NCBI RefSeq assembly: GCF_003478335.1
Contig: NZ_QUFB01000009.1
Location: forward strand, 1 to 64,000
DNA: 64,000 nucleotides
Origin: Clostridium sp. AM49-4BH
GTDB lineage: Bacteria > Bacillota > Clostridia > Lachnospirales > Lachnospiraceae
Reading direction: 5' to 3'
The notes under the pieces: generated by a model
Database searches by the model: none
What the model saw: the letters and a program-made list of their open reading frames with translations, nothing else
Told to the model about the DNA's origin: nothing
Position numbers and translations under genes: made by a program
In this document: positions 8,278 to 17,842 of the stretch, piece by piece
Layout of the letters: each line of letters starts with the position of its first letter
Numbering within the stretch: the first letter of the stretch is position 1

Positions 8278-10434
8278 ATGAGACAATATGAAATAGCGAT
8301 CCGCATTGCACAGGTGCATCATTTAGCGGAAGAAAGAAAATATAAGAAAGCATTGACGGTCATCCAGACGTTAGACATGCGTCAGGTTCGTAATATCAGT
8401 GACCTCAAGGTATTTGCGGAGGTGTACACCCGCACAGAGCAGTTTGAGGCGGCGAAGGCAACTTATCTGCGGATTTATAAAAAGTCCAGAACACGCCGTA
8501 TTTTATATCGTTTGATCTATTTGGCGATACGCACCAATGAACTGGACGATGCAGAAAGCTATTATAAAGAATTTGTACGCATGAATCCAAATAATAGAGA
8601 TGCTTTGATCTTACGGTACCGCATTGATAAAGCTGCGGGCGTGCCGATCAGTCAGTTAATCGACACATTAAAGAGTCTCAAAGAAGAAGAATACATAGAA
8701 GAGTGGGCATATGAGTTAGCGAAACTGTATCAGCAGGCGGGGCGCTACGAGGAATGTGCGGAAGAATGCGAAGATATTAAGTTATGGTTTGGTCAGGGCG
8801 AGATCGTAGAACGCGCCAAGCTTTTGCTGGAGCATATTGAAGAGAAAAATCCGCTGCCTTTTATGGATGATAAGGATTTTACGGTTAAGACCGAGAAACC
8901 AAATCCGGATGATACCGGATCACTTCCGGCGTTGAATGAATATTTGGAGGCGGGAAATGAACAGGAGATGAAATATCTTAAGAAAGTAGATCCTGCGAAG
9001 TTTGAGGAGACGATGGTTAAGACAATATCTGAGGAGGAGCAGGAAAGTGAGTCGGAGATGGACGAACAGTCTGCATCGACAGAGAGTACAGAGAAGTCAG
9101 CAGAAGAGGAATCTACAGATATATGGAAACCGGAGACTCCGGTGGAATCGGCTGCGACAGAAGAGGCGCAGGAAATCTTTTCGGATGCTCCGGTAGACGC
9201 AGAGCCGGAGAACATTGCAATGGAGACTGCGTCAGAGCCCGCTAAAGAACCACAAGAACCTAGGGCGGCACAGACAACGGTTACAGCCCAACCGGCAGAC
9301 AATAAGTACAGCGCGATCAATCCTGCAGATTTTCCAAGAATTTCACAGTCAGGAACCGGGATCACACAGGACCTTGCGGCAGAAATCTCTGCTATTTATG
9401 AGGCGGAGCAAAATGAACAGTTAAAAGAAAAAGCAGTTGCTGTATACCAGGAATTGCCAAATAAAACAAATGAAGTATTTGAGCGTATGACAGAATCATC
9501 TGCACAGACACCAACAAAAGAGTATGTTCCACTCTCTTCTCAGAACAAAGAAGTTACAGCAGAAGAGACAGATATGGCGCAGACGAATGTCATTCCGACC
9601 GTGGATGTACCGGAAGAACCGATGTTTCAGGAGACAGTGGTTATTCCACCGGAGGCAGAGAGAGAATCTTTACCGGAGCAGTCTGCAGAAGAAAATGTAT
9701 CCGGCAGTGTAGAACAGCCGGTGAATGACGATGTCGTTGATGCAGCTTTCAACGGACAGACGGAACAGGATGCGGCAATGACTGCCGAGTCAGAAATTAA
9801 CACATCAGAGGAAACACAAATACCAAACGAAGATGGTGATTCGCTGCCAGAGCAGCAGATCGCTGGCACAGAACAAACAGCGGAGGCGGTATTAATGGAC
9901 GAATTAGAAAAAGAAGTACAGCAGCAGGACGCAGCGATCAGCCAGTCTTTGACCGGAGAAACGCTGCCGGAAAAGGATTTGCCAACGACACGTGCGTTAC
10001 ATCGTTCTTTTGCCGATATTTTGATTTTGATCGGAGGAGAACTGGATCCATCTCATTTTGTTTTGATGGGGGATGGAGAAGAACGTATTCTTGGAATATC
10101 CAAGAAAATAGCAATGGTTATGCGGGAAACCGGATATTTAAGTGCAGGACGTATCGCGCGTATTGATGCAGAACAGTTAAATAGTATGGATCTGATGCAG
10201 TTTAAGTCACAGCTCAAAGGAAATTGTCTGTTAGTTACCAGAGCGGCAGATCTGTTATTCCCAACGATCACGAAGATTTTCTCCATTATGGATGAATATT
10301 ACGGTGACTTTGCAGTGATCTTATCGGATGAGGGAGCGACGTTGGATCAGTTGTTCCGCTTTGTTCCGGCGTTGGCAAGAAGATTTAAATATATTATTGA
10401 TATTTCACAATATACAGAGCAGGATTATCGATAA
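8278..10434 (+). CDS. TPR-repeat protein with long acidic linker and degenerate AAA+ (CbxX/SpoVK-like) C-terminal domain
   Basis: 718 residues from ATG 8278, which has GGAGG at 8270-8274; an in-frame ATG 12 bp earlier overlaps the site. Residues 1-190 form TPR-like helical repeats (FEAAKATYLRIYKKS, DDAESYYKEFVRMNPNN). Residues about 205-560 are low-complexity, rich in Glu, Pro, Gln and Thr, and probably disordered. The last about 150 residues (SKKIAMVMRETGYLSAGRIA ... FVPALARRFKYIIDISQYT) align in pattern with CbxX/SpoVK AAA+ ATPases, but the Walker A glycines and lysine and the Walker B DE are absent. It could be a scaffold. No signal peptide or membrane segment is seen. Function unknown. 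Confidence 0.7.
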   Translation: MRQYEIAIRIAQVHHLAEERKYKKALTVIQTLDMRQVRNISDLKVFAEVYTRTEQFEAAKATYLRIYKKSRTRRILYRLIYLAIRTNELDDAESYYKEFVRMNPNNRDALILRYRIDKAAGVPISQLIDTLKSLKEEEYIEEWAYELAKLYQQAGRYEECAEECEDIKLWFGQGEIVERAKLLLEHIEEKNPLPFMDDKDFTVKTEKPNPDDTGSLPALNEYLEAGNEQEMKYLKKVDPAKFEETMVKTISEEEQESESEMDEQSASTESTEKSAEEESTDIWKPETPVESAATEEAQEIFSDAPVDAEPENIAMETASEPAKEPQEPRAAQTTVTAQPADNKYSAINPADFPRISQSGTGITQDLAAEISAIYEAEQNEQLKEKAVAVYQELPNKTNEVFERMTESSAQTPTKEYVPLSSQNKEVTAEETDMAQTNVIPTVDVPEEPMFQETVVIPPEAERESLPEQSAEENVSGSVEQPVNDDVVDAAFNGQTEQDAAMTAESEINTSEETQIPNEDGDSLPEQQIAGTEQTAEAVLMDELEKEVQQQDAAISQSLTGETLPEKDLPTTRALHRSFADILILIGGELDPSHFVLMGDGEERILGISKKIAMVMRETGYLSAGRIARIDAEQLNSMDLMQFKSQLKGNCLLVTRAADLLFPTITKIFSIMDEYYGDFAVILSDEGATLDQLFRFVPALARRFKYIIDISQYTEQDYR

Positions 10435-10499
10435 ACAATCGTGGAAGTTAGACTTGACTGGATTTTGAAGTCAGGATATCAGATGCATGGAGGTTAAGT

Positions 10500-12152
10500 A
10501 TGTCATATAAATATGAATCCGTTGTGAATGTGATCGGTCATATCAATCCGGATACTGATTCCGTTTGCTCAGCGATTGCATATGCGAATCTGAAGTCGCA
10601 GAGTACCGGAGAAAAATATATCCCGAAGAGAGCGGGACAGATCAATGCAGAAACGCAGTTTGTGTTGAAGCATTTTGGTGTGTCGGCACCCGACTATATG
10701 GGCGATGTCCGGACACAGGTTATTGATATTGATGTGCAGAGAGTGACTGGTGTTAGTCAGGAAATATCTTTGAAACGTGCATGGGAGTTGATGAAAACAG
10801 ACACGCTGCAGACACTTCCGATCGTCGATGCTTCCCAAAAGCTGTTGGGGTTGATCACGATTGAAGATATTGCGAAATCCTACATGGATGTGTATGACAG
10901 CCGTATCATTTCAAAAGCAGGGACACCATTTCATAATATTGTAGAAACCTTAGATGGCGATATGATACACGGTGATATGGATGAGGAGATTACTTCCGGT
11001 AAGTGCCTGATTGCAGCCGCTAACCCGGATCTGATGGAAAGCTATATTGAAAAAGATGATATCGTCATATTGGGAAACCGTTATGAGTCGCAGCTTTGTG
11101 CCATTGAGATGGGCGCAAAATGTATTATTGTCTGTGATGGAGCATTGGTTTCTTATACCATCAGCCGTCTTGCAGAAAGCAGGGGCTGTTATATTATCAA
11201 AACGCCTTATGATACGTTTACGGCATCACGTCTGATAAACCAGAGTATCCCAATCCGTTTCTTTATGAAGAGTGAAAATCTGATCACGTTTGGTCTGGGA
11301 GAATATTTGGATGATATTCGTGACACGATGGCGAAAAAGAGATACCGGGATTTCCCAATCTTAGATTGGAATGAGAATTATTTTGGTATGATTTCCCGTC
11401 GAAGTCTGCTCGGTGCGCGTAAGAAAAAGCTGATCTTAGTAGATCATAATGAGCTGACACAGGCAGTAGATGGCATGGAAGAGGCCGAGATTATCGAGAT
11501 TATCGATCATCACCGTATTGGAAGTATTGAAACAATGGGACCGGTATTTTTCCGCAATCAGCCGTTAGGCTGTACGGCAACGATCATTTATCAAATGTAC
11601 CGCGAGTCAGGTGTGGAACTCACAGAGAAGATTGCCGGGTTATTGTGCTCCGCAATCTTGTCCGATACGCTGATTTATCGTTCTCCGACCTGCACAGATA
11701 CAGACCGCGAGGCGGCAGAGGCGCTGGCAGAGATTGCCGGCATTGATACGGAACAGTATGCGGCAGAAATGTTTGCGGCGGGCAGCAAATTATCTTCGAA
11801 ATCTCCGGAAGAAATTTTCTATCAGGATTTCAAGAAATTTGTGGCAAATGACCTTGTCTTTGGGGTTGGACAGATCACTTCGATGGATCGTCAGGAACTT
11901 GTTGCGATCAAGGATAAATTGTTACCATATATGGAAAAGGCGCTTGCCAACCATGAGGTGGAGATGTTGTTCTTTATGCTGACCGACATTTTGCAGGGTA
12001 CGACAGAGCTATTGTATCATGGCAATGGGGCAAGAGAATTGGCAGTGAAAGCATTTCATCTGCCTGAAGATACGAAGCAGATCATTTTGCAGGATACGGT
12101 TTCTCGTAAGAAGCAGATCATACCTGCGATGATGATCGCAGCACAGGAATAA
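10500..12152 (+). CDS. Manganese-dependent inorganic pyrophosphatase, family II, with CBS/DRTGG regulatory insert
   Basis: 550 residues. The N-terminal DHH motif GHINPDTDSVCSA holds metal ligands (H13, D17, D19 approximately). A regulatory insert of two CBS segments (ITIEDIAKSYMDVYDS; FPILDWNENYFGMISRRS) flanking a DRTGG-like region spans about 70-305. The core then resumes with LVDHNE and IIDHHRIGS, and DHHA2 ends the protein. This is the architecture of CBS-PPases, which hydrolyse PPi in the cytosol and are regulated by adenine nucleotides and diadenosine polyphosphates. Plain family II enzymes are about 310 residues, so the insert explains the length. GGAGG lies upstream of ATG 10500. Confidence 0.9.
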   Translation: MSYKYESVVNVIGHINPDTDSVCSAIAYANLKSQSTGEKYIPKRAGQINAETQFVLKHFGVSAPDYMGDVRTQVIDIDVQRVTGVSQEISLKRAWELMKTDTLQTLPIVDASQKLLGLITIEDIAKSYMDVYDSRIISKAGTPFHNIVETLDGDMIHGDMDEEITSGKCLIAAANPDLMESYIEKDDIVILGNRYESQLCAIEMGAKCIIVCDGALVSYTISRLAESRGCYIIKTPYDTFTASRLINQSIPIRFFMKSENLITFGLGEYLDDIRDTMAKKRYRDFPILDWNENYFGMISRRSLLGARKKKLILVDHNELTQAVDGMEEAEIIEIIDHHRIGSIETMGPVFFRNQPLGCTATIIYQMYRESGVELTEKIAGLLCSAILSDTLIYRSPTCTDTDREAAEALAEIAGIDTEQYAAEMFAAGSKLSSKSPEEIFYQDFKKFVANDLVFGVGQITSMDRQELVAIKDKLLPYMEKALANHEVEMLFFMLTDILQGTTELLYHGNGARELAVKAFHLPEDTKQIILQDTVSRKKQIIPAMMIAAQE

Positions 12153-12224
12153 AAGATAAAGCAGGGAGTATAAATATGTGTCCATTCCTTTGGCAGTAGA
12201 TGAACGGATACATGGAGGATGAGT

Positions 12225-12952
12225 ATGATAAAAATAGCATTATGTGATGACAATGAGGTGGAAAGAAGATTACTTCGCAAAATAGTAACGGCAGTTTTAC
12301 AGGAACTACATCAGGAAGTGTTGATCGTGGAGTTTTCCTCAGGTGAAAAGTTACAGCGTAATTTTTCAAGAGGAGATTATGACCTGATCTTTTTGGATGT
12401 TTTTATGAAAGAGATGGACGGTATCGCTACCGGACGTGCGATTCGTAAAAAAGATGTCAAAGTGGAGATCATATTGGCAACCGGAAGTGATCAATATCTG
12501 CGGGAAGGCTATGAACTGCATGCGTTTGCATATCTGATGAAACCCTATGATGTTATGCAGGTACGTGCAACGATATGTGATTACTTTTCGAGAAATCAGG
12601 TCAGTACACATGATGAAGATATGGAGTTTTTGCGTTTCAGCGTTCAGCAGAAGAAATTCTGCATTAAACAGAGAGAAATTAGTGTGATAGAGTCGGAGGG
12701 GCGCGTGGTATATATTTATCATGGAGATGAAAAATATCGTGCATATCAGCGGCTTAACACGATCGAGCAAAAACTCAATATGAAATATTTTTTACGCTGT
12801 AACCAAAGCTATATTATTAACGTGGAGCAGGTCGATGGCGTCATTGATTACGATTTTCATATGAAAACGGCATGGTGATCCCGATCCGCAAACGCGATAA
12901 AAAAGATATTGTACAAAAATATTATCAGAAAAAAAGTGAACTGAACGATTGA
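12225..12952 (+). CDS. LytTR-family response regulator, frameshifted near the C-terminus
   Basis: Receiver domain at residues about 1-120: acidic pair DD near position 8-9, phospho-acceptor Asp in LIFLDVFM (about 55), and K in LMKPYD (about 105). A LytTR DNA-binding domain follows, about 140-240 (FLRCNQSYIINVEQV). The open frame stops in KTAW at 12878. Restoring one A in the run at 12864-12867 extends it through NGMVIPIRKRDKKDIVQKYY to TGA 12950-12952, giving the usual 242-residue length. ATG 12225 has better spacing from GGAGG than ATG 12219. No histidine kinase gene is adjacent. The thrS promoter overlaps its end. Confidence 0.82.
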
Positions 12953-12977
12953 CAAAGTGAAAAGATAGTATTAAGAT
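12949..12977 (+). promoter_or_regulatory. Promoter of the T-box/thrS transcript
   Basis: TTGACA at 12949-12954, exact 17-bp spacer, TAAGAT at 12972-12977. The -35 box overlaps the restored stop codon of the LytTR regulator. Transcription would start near 12984, just before the T-box leader. Confidence 0.75.
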
Positions 12978-12991
12978 TACGAATACAAAGA

Positions 12992-13240
12992 AGTAAAAAC
13001 GTTGATGAGACGAGTACATTTCATGCGTGATGACAGAGAGAGATGGGAATCGGCAGTTGCCGAGGCGCTGGAACATCTTATCACAAAGAAGTGGAAAACT
13101 ACCTCGGAGTGACCCCAATCCGGTTCGGCTGACACCGTTATCGTCGAATGAGTTGCAGTGACAGAAGATGCTCACTGAACAAGGGTGGAACCGCGCTGAT
13201 ATTACGTCCCTTCTATAGAGATATAGAAGGGACTTTTTTA
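12992..13240 (+). promoter_or_regulatory. T-box riboswitch (tRNA-Thr sensing) controlling thrS
   Basis: Stem I begins with GATGAGACGAGTA (about 13003). The conserved T-box sequence AGGGTGGAACCGCG is at 13182-13195, and an intrinsic terminator follows at 13206-13239 (11-bp stem GTCCCTTCTAT, then six T). ACC in GGAGTGACCCC (about 13111) is the probable specifier codon, matching threonine and the gene downstream; that position is my reading of the stem I pattern. Uncharged tRNA-Thr would favour the antiterminator and read-through. Confidence 0.9.
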
Positions 13241-13279
13241 TTTTATAGGAAACTGCTCGTTTCCTATAAAATAAAAAAG
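13233..13279. repeat. Dispersed hairpin repeat, copy 2 (21-bp perfect stem)
   Basis: 13233-13253 pairs perfectly with 13259-13279, loop TGCTC. The core TATAGGAAAC-N-CTCGTTTCCTATA is shared with 4439-4469. It starts inside the T run of the T-box terminator, so a polymerase reading through meets a second hairpin before thrS. Confidence 0.7.
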
Positions 13280-13378
13280 CTCTGCCCTTTCCGAACAATG
13301 CTTACAACTTCGCCGTCCGTGTGCTGCCTGACGGTGTAGTTATAATAAATAACACGCAGCACAGAAAAGAGGAAAATC

Positions 13379-15369
13379 ATGAAGATTACATTAAAAGATG
13401 GCTCTTTCAAAGAGTATGAGAGTGCAATGGCAGTCATTGATATTGCAAAAGATATCAGTGAAGGTCTGGCACGTGTTGCTTGTGTCGCAGAAGTAGATGG
13501 AAAGATCGTTGATCTTCGAACTACCGTAGATAAAGATTGTACCTTGAATATTTTAACCTTCGATTCTGAGGAAGGTAAGAAAGCATACCGTCATACCTGT
13601 GCACACGTTATGGCAGAGGCAGTAAAGCACTTGTATCCGGACGCAAAGCTGACGATCGGACCTGCGATCGACAATGGTTTTTATTATGATTTTGATATGC
13701 CAAGTCTGACAAGAGAAGACTTAGATTCGATCGAAAAAGAGATGAAGAAGATCATCAAAAAAGGCGATAAGCTGGAGTATTTTACATTGCCTAAGGATGA
13801 GGCGATCAAGCTGATGACAGAGCGCGATGAGCCATATAAAGTAGAGATGATCAAAGAGCATGGAGATGATGAGACATTATCCTTCTATCAGCAGGGCGAT
13901 TTCATTGAGTTCTGTGCCGGACCACACTTGATGAGCACAAAGCAGATTAAGGCATTTAAGCTTACTTCTTCCTCAGGAGCTTATTGGAGAGGCGATGAGA
14001 AGAACAAGATGCTGACTCGTATTTATGGTACAGCATACAATAAGAAAGCAGATCTGGAAGAATACTTAGAGTATCTTGCAGATATTAAGAACCGCGACCA
14101 CAACAAACTTGGCCGTGAGATGGATCTGTTTACAACGGTTGATGTAATCGGACAGGGGCTTCCATTGTTCATGCCAAAGGGAACAAAAATGATCCAGAAA
14201 TTACAGCGTTGGATCGAGGATCTGGAGGATAATGAGTGGGGTTATGTTCGTACTCGTACACCACTGATGGCGAAGTCCGATCTGTACAAGATTTCCGATC
14301 ACTGGGGACATTACAAAGAGGGTATGTTCATTCTCGGTGAGGATGATGAAGATGAGGAAGGCAACAGCATTTCCGGTAATGACATCTTTGCACTCCGTCC
14401 AATGACCTGCCCATTCCAGTATTATGTATACAAGGCTCGTCAGAAATCTTACCGTGATCTGCCATACCGCATGGGTGAGACATCTACCTGTTCCGTAATG
14501 AGGATTCCGGAGAGATGCATGGACTTACTCGTGTACGTCAGTTTACGATCTCCGAGGGACATCTGGTATGTATGCCGGAGCAGATCGCAGACGAATTTAA
14601 GAATTGTGTAAATCTTGCAAAATATTGCTTGGAGACACTTGGCTTAGAGGAAGATGTAACATATCGTATGTCTAAGTGGGATCCGGAAAATCCGGACAAA
14701 TATCTTGGTGACGCGGCAGAGTGGGACCGCGTTGAGGGCGCAATGCGTGAGATTTTGGATGACATCGGTCTGGAATATACAGAGGAAGCCGGCGAGGCTG
14801 CTTTCTATGGCCCTAAGCTTGATATTCAGGCTAAGAATGTATATGGCAAAGAGGATACGATGATTACGATCCAGCTTGATATGTTCTTGGCTGAGCGTTT
14901 TGATATGTATTATATTGATCAGAATGGTGATAAGAAACGTCCATATATCATTCATAGAACCTCTCTTGGATGCTATGAGCGTACCCTTGCATGGCTGATT
15001 GAAAAATATGCCGGTAAATTCCCAACATGGCTTTGCCCGGAGCAGGTTCGTGTACTTCCAATTTCTGAGAAATACGCAGACTATGCCGAGAAAGTTTTGG
15101 CAGAACTCAAGAAAAACGGTATTGACGCAACGGTGGATAACCGTTCTGAGAAGATCGGTTACAAGATTCGAGAGGCAAGACTGGATAAGCTTCCTTATAT
15201 GCTCGTTGTTGGTGCAAAAGAAGAGGAAGAGAATAAGGTTTCTGTTCGCAGCCGCTTTGCAGGTGATGAGGGCGTGAAAGATCTGTCCGAATTTATCGAT
15301 GCGATCTGCAAGGAGATCCGCACAAAAGAGATCCGCAAGGAAGAGCCACAGGATCAGGATAACAAATAA
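13379..15369 (+). CDS. thrS: Threonyl-tRNA synthetase, with an apparent one-base frameshift
   Basis: The frame from 13379 carries the TGS domain (MKITLKDGSFKEYES) and the editing domain with HTCAHVMAEAVKHLYP, then the start of the class II catalytic core (motif 2 region, MTCPFQYYVYKARQ). It goes out of frame after MGETST. The downstream frame, beginning MHGLTRVRQFTISEGHL, holds motif 3 (HRTSLGCYERTLAWLIE; the usual GSxER is here GCYER) and the anticodon-binding domain. One C added at 14487-14488 restores LFRNEDSGEMHGLTRVRQF and a 663-residue protein. The gene is normally essential and single-copy, so a sequencing error is the likely cause. It is regulated by the T-box upstream. Confidence 0.93.
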
Positions 15370-15438
15370 TGTGATTGTGGGAACCTGCAGTCAAACAAAA
15401 GTTTTGTGTGGACAGACCGCATAAGCAGGAGTAGAAGC

Positions 15439-16653
15439 ATGGTCAAAAAGAAAGAATCCGGCGGAGTGTATTACTCCTCCGGAGAATTTGCACGAATGGC
15501 ACAGATCACTGTGCGTACAGTGCGTTATTATGATAAACAGAATATCCTAAAACCGTCCCTTGTCACGCCGACAGGGGCGCGTTTTTATACGGAAGAAGAT
15601 TTTGCCAGACTGCAGCAGATCATGCTGCTAAAATATCTTGGTTTTTCGTTGGAAGATATTCGTGAGTTGACAGTGAATGACAGCGATTATTCGTATTTGG
15701 AACATTCGCTGGAACAGCAGCAAAATCTTGTGCGTGACCGTATTGAGCAGTTGCAGCTTGTGGAGCAGGCGATTGGTGAGACGGTAACGGAGATCAGGCA
15801 GCAACAGAATGTAGACTGGAACCGTATGCGGGAATTGATCCATTTGACGGGCATGGAAAACAGTCTCAAGGCGCAGTATCGCAACTCGACCAATATATCG
15901 GCAAGGATCCGATTACATCGTCTATTTTCCAGCAATAAGCAGGGGTGGTTTCCTTGGATCTATGAACAATGCCAGATCACAGAAGGCATGAAGATCTTGG
16001 AACTGGGCTGCGGCAATGGCCGTCTGTGGATAGAGAATAAAGCCAAGCTTCCTGCAGATTGTGAGATCATTTTATCGGATATTTCAGAGGGAATGATTCG
16101 AGATGTCCGTCGTGAACAAAGTCTGCAGGATGATCGATTTTCCTTTGCGGCGTTTGACTGCCATGCGATTCCGTATGAGGATGCATCCTTTGATCTGGTG
16201 ATTGCAAATCATGTCCTCTTTTATTGCAAAGATGTGGACCGTGTCTGCAGTGAGGTTGGCCGTGTGTTAAAACCGGGTGGACGATTTGTGTGTGGAACGT
16301 ATGGTGTGGCGCATATGCAGGAAGTGAGCCGGCTTGTTACACAGTTTGACGATCGGATCACGTTGTCCGGCGAGAATTTGTACGAGCACTTTGGCAAAGA
16401 AAATGGTGCACAGGCACTTGCACCATATTTTGCGGAGGTGGACTGGCAGCAATACGAGGATGCACTTATCGTGACGCAGGCAGAGCCGTTGATCGAATAT
16501 GTGTTGTCGTGTCATGGCAATCAGAACCAGTATATTTTGGAGAAATACAACAAATTTCGCAAATATGTCGAGGGACAGATTCGCAATGGATATACAATCA
16601 CAAAGGATGCCGGGATATTTATCAGTGTAACGGATGCAAACGATTCGCAATGA
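15439..16653 (+). CDS. MerR-type DNA-binding domain fused to a SAM-dependent methyltransferase
   Basis: 404 residues from ATG 15439 (GGAG at 15427-15430); an upstream in-frame start at 15406 has no good binding site. Residues about 10-120 are a MerR winged helix with coiled coil (YYSSGEFARMAQITVRTVRYYDKQNIL). Residues about 185-310 are a class I methyltransferase with motif I ILELGCGNGRLW, an acidic SDIS motif and a post-II LKPGGRFVCGTYG. The MerR half suggests transcription control by a small ligand; the methyltransferase substrate is unknown. It follows thrS by 69 bp and ends before a hairpin at 16811. Confidence 0.8.
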   Translation: MVKKKESGGVYYSSGEFARMAQITVRTVRYYDKQNILKPSLVTPTGARFYTEEDFARLQQIMLLKYLGFSLEDIRELTVNDSDYSYLEHSLEQQQNLVRDRIEQLQLVEQAIGETVTEIRQQQNVDWNRMRELIHLTGMENSLKAQYRNSTNISARIRLHRLFSSNKQGWFPWIYEQCQITEGMKILELGCGNGRLWIENKAKLPADCEIILSDISEGMIRDVRREQSLQDDRFSFAAFDCHAIPYEDASFDLVIANHVLFYCKDVDRVCSEVGRVLKPGGRFVCGTYGVAHMQEVSRLVTQFDDRITLSGENLYEHFGKENGAQALAPYFAEVDWQQYEDALIVTQAEPLIEYVLSCHGNQNQYILEKYNKFRKYVEGQIRNGYTITKDAGIFISVTDANDSQ

Positions 16654-16810
16654 TCGGTGAGAGATGATTGACGGTAAATGATTGATAACAATATACAGAA
16701 GTTGCATCAATTGATACAGTTAGCAGTAATGTGCAGAATTATTTGGTGAAATACCACAAAATCAGACGTGCAATATTGTATACTATTCACAAAAATGAAA
16801 AAACTACTTG

Positions 16811-16831
16811 AAGGTGACGTAACGTCACCTT
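16811..16831. terminator. Palindromic hairpin AAGGTGAC/GTCACCTT
   Basis: AAGGTGAC (16811-16818) pairs with GTCACCTT (16824-16831). The T tail is only four bases. It could be a weak terminator for the MerR-methyltransferase gene or an operator. The rest of the 16654-16954 gap shows a TATACT box near 16780 but no clear -35 element. Confidence 0.4.
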
Positions 16832-16954
16832 TTAGTATGCAATTAGACAAAATAAATTGCAGAATAAGAGACAGATGCTGTTAGGATAGAACGTTCAGTT
16901 ATCCGGAGCATCAGAAACAGTTTAAGTTTTTCATAGGAAAGGAATGGTAACACA

Positions 16955-17842
16955 ATGAAGGGAATAATTCTTGCCGGTGGTTCCGGAACCAGATTGTATC
17001 CATTGACGAAAGTAACCAGTAAACAGCTTTTGCCGGTTTATGATAAACCGATGATCTATTATCCATTGTCTGTATTGATGGATGCCAAGATCAAAGATAT
17101 TTTGATCATTTCCACTCCGGAAGATACACCTCGTTTTGAGGCGTTGTTAGGAGACGGACATCAGTTTGGAGTGCAGTTAAGCTATGCGGTACAGGCAAGC
17201 CCGGACGGTCTTGCACAGGCGTTTATTATCGGCGAGGAATTTATCGGCGATGACTGCGTTGCTATGGTGCTTGGTGACAATATTTTTGCCGGACATGGTT
17301 TTAAGAAAAGATTGCATGCGGCAGTAGAGAATGCGGAACAGAAGAAAGAAGCTACGGTGTTTGGATATTATGTGGATGATCCGGAACGCTTTGGTATTGT
17401 TGAGTTTGATGCGAATGGAAAGGCAGTTTCCATCGAGGAGAAGCCGGAGAAACCAAAGAGTAATTATTGTGTCACCGGACTTTACTTCTATGATAATGAT
17501 GTTGTGAAACTTGCCAAGAGTTTGAAACCATCTGCGAGAAATGAGCTTGAGATCACGGATCTGAATAGAATGTACCTGGAACAGGGAAGACTGAATGTAG
17601 AGCTTTTGGGACAGGGCTTTACTTGGCTGGATACCGGTACTCATGAGAGCTTGGTAGATGCAACGAACTTTGTCAAGACGGTTGAAGTGCATCAGCACCG
17701 CAAGATTGCCTGCTTGGAAGAGATCGCATACCGCAATGGTTGGATCACCAAGGAAGATGTATTGGAAGTATATGAAGAAGTTAAGAAAAACCAATATGGT
17801 AAATATTTGATGGATGTACTGGAGGGAAAATATTATGAGTAA
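16955..17842 (+). CDS. rfbA: Glucose-1-phosphate thymidylyltransferase
   Basis: 295 residues, the usual RmlA length. The nucleotide-binding signature [20 protein letters not shown] opens the protein, with [19 protein letters not shown] and [11 protein letters not shown] further on. It condenses dTTP and glucose-1-phosphate to dTDP-glucose, the first step of dTDP-L-rhamnose synthesis in the cytosol. AAAGGAA precedes the ATG. Its last codons overlap the start of the next gene by 8 bp, so expression is coupled. Confidence 0.96.
   Translation: MKGIILAGGSGTRLYPLTKVTSKQLLPVYDKPMIYYPLSVLMDAKIKDILIISTPEDTPRFEALLGDGHQFGVQLSYAVQASPDGLAQAFIIGEEFIGDDCVAMVLGDNIFAGHGFKKRLHAAVENAEQKKEATVFGYYVDDPERFGIVEFDANGKAVSIEEKPEKPKSNYCVTGLYFYDNDVVKLAKSLKPSARNELEITDLNRMYLEQGRLNVELLGQGFTWLDTGTHESLVDATNFVKTVEVHQHRKIACLEEIAYRNGWITKEDVLEVYEEVKKNQYGKYLMDVLEGKYYE

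Noticed and set aside
8793..9365. 190-residue Ser-rich minus-strand open frame
   Set aside because: Shadow of the Glu-rich linker in the TPR protein.
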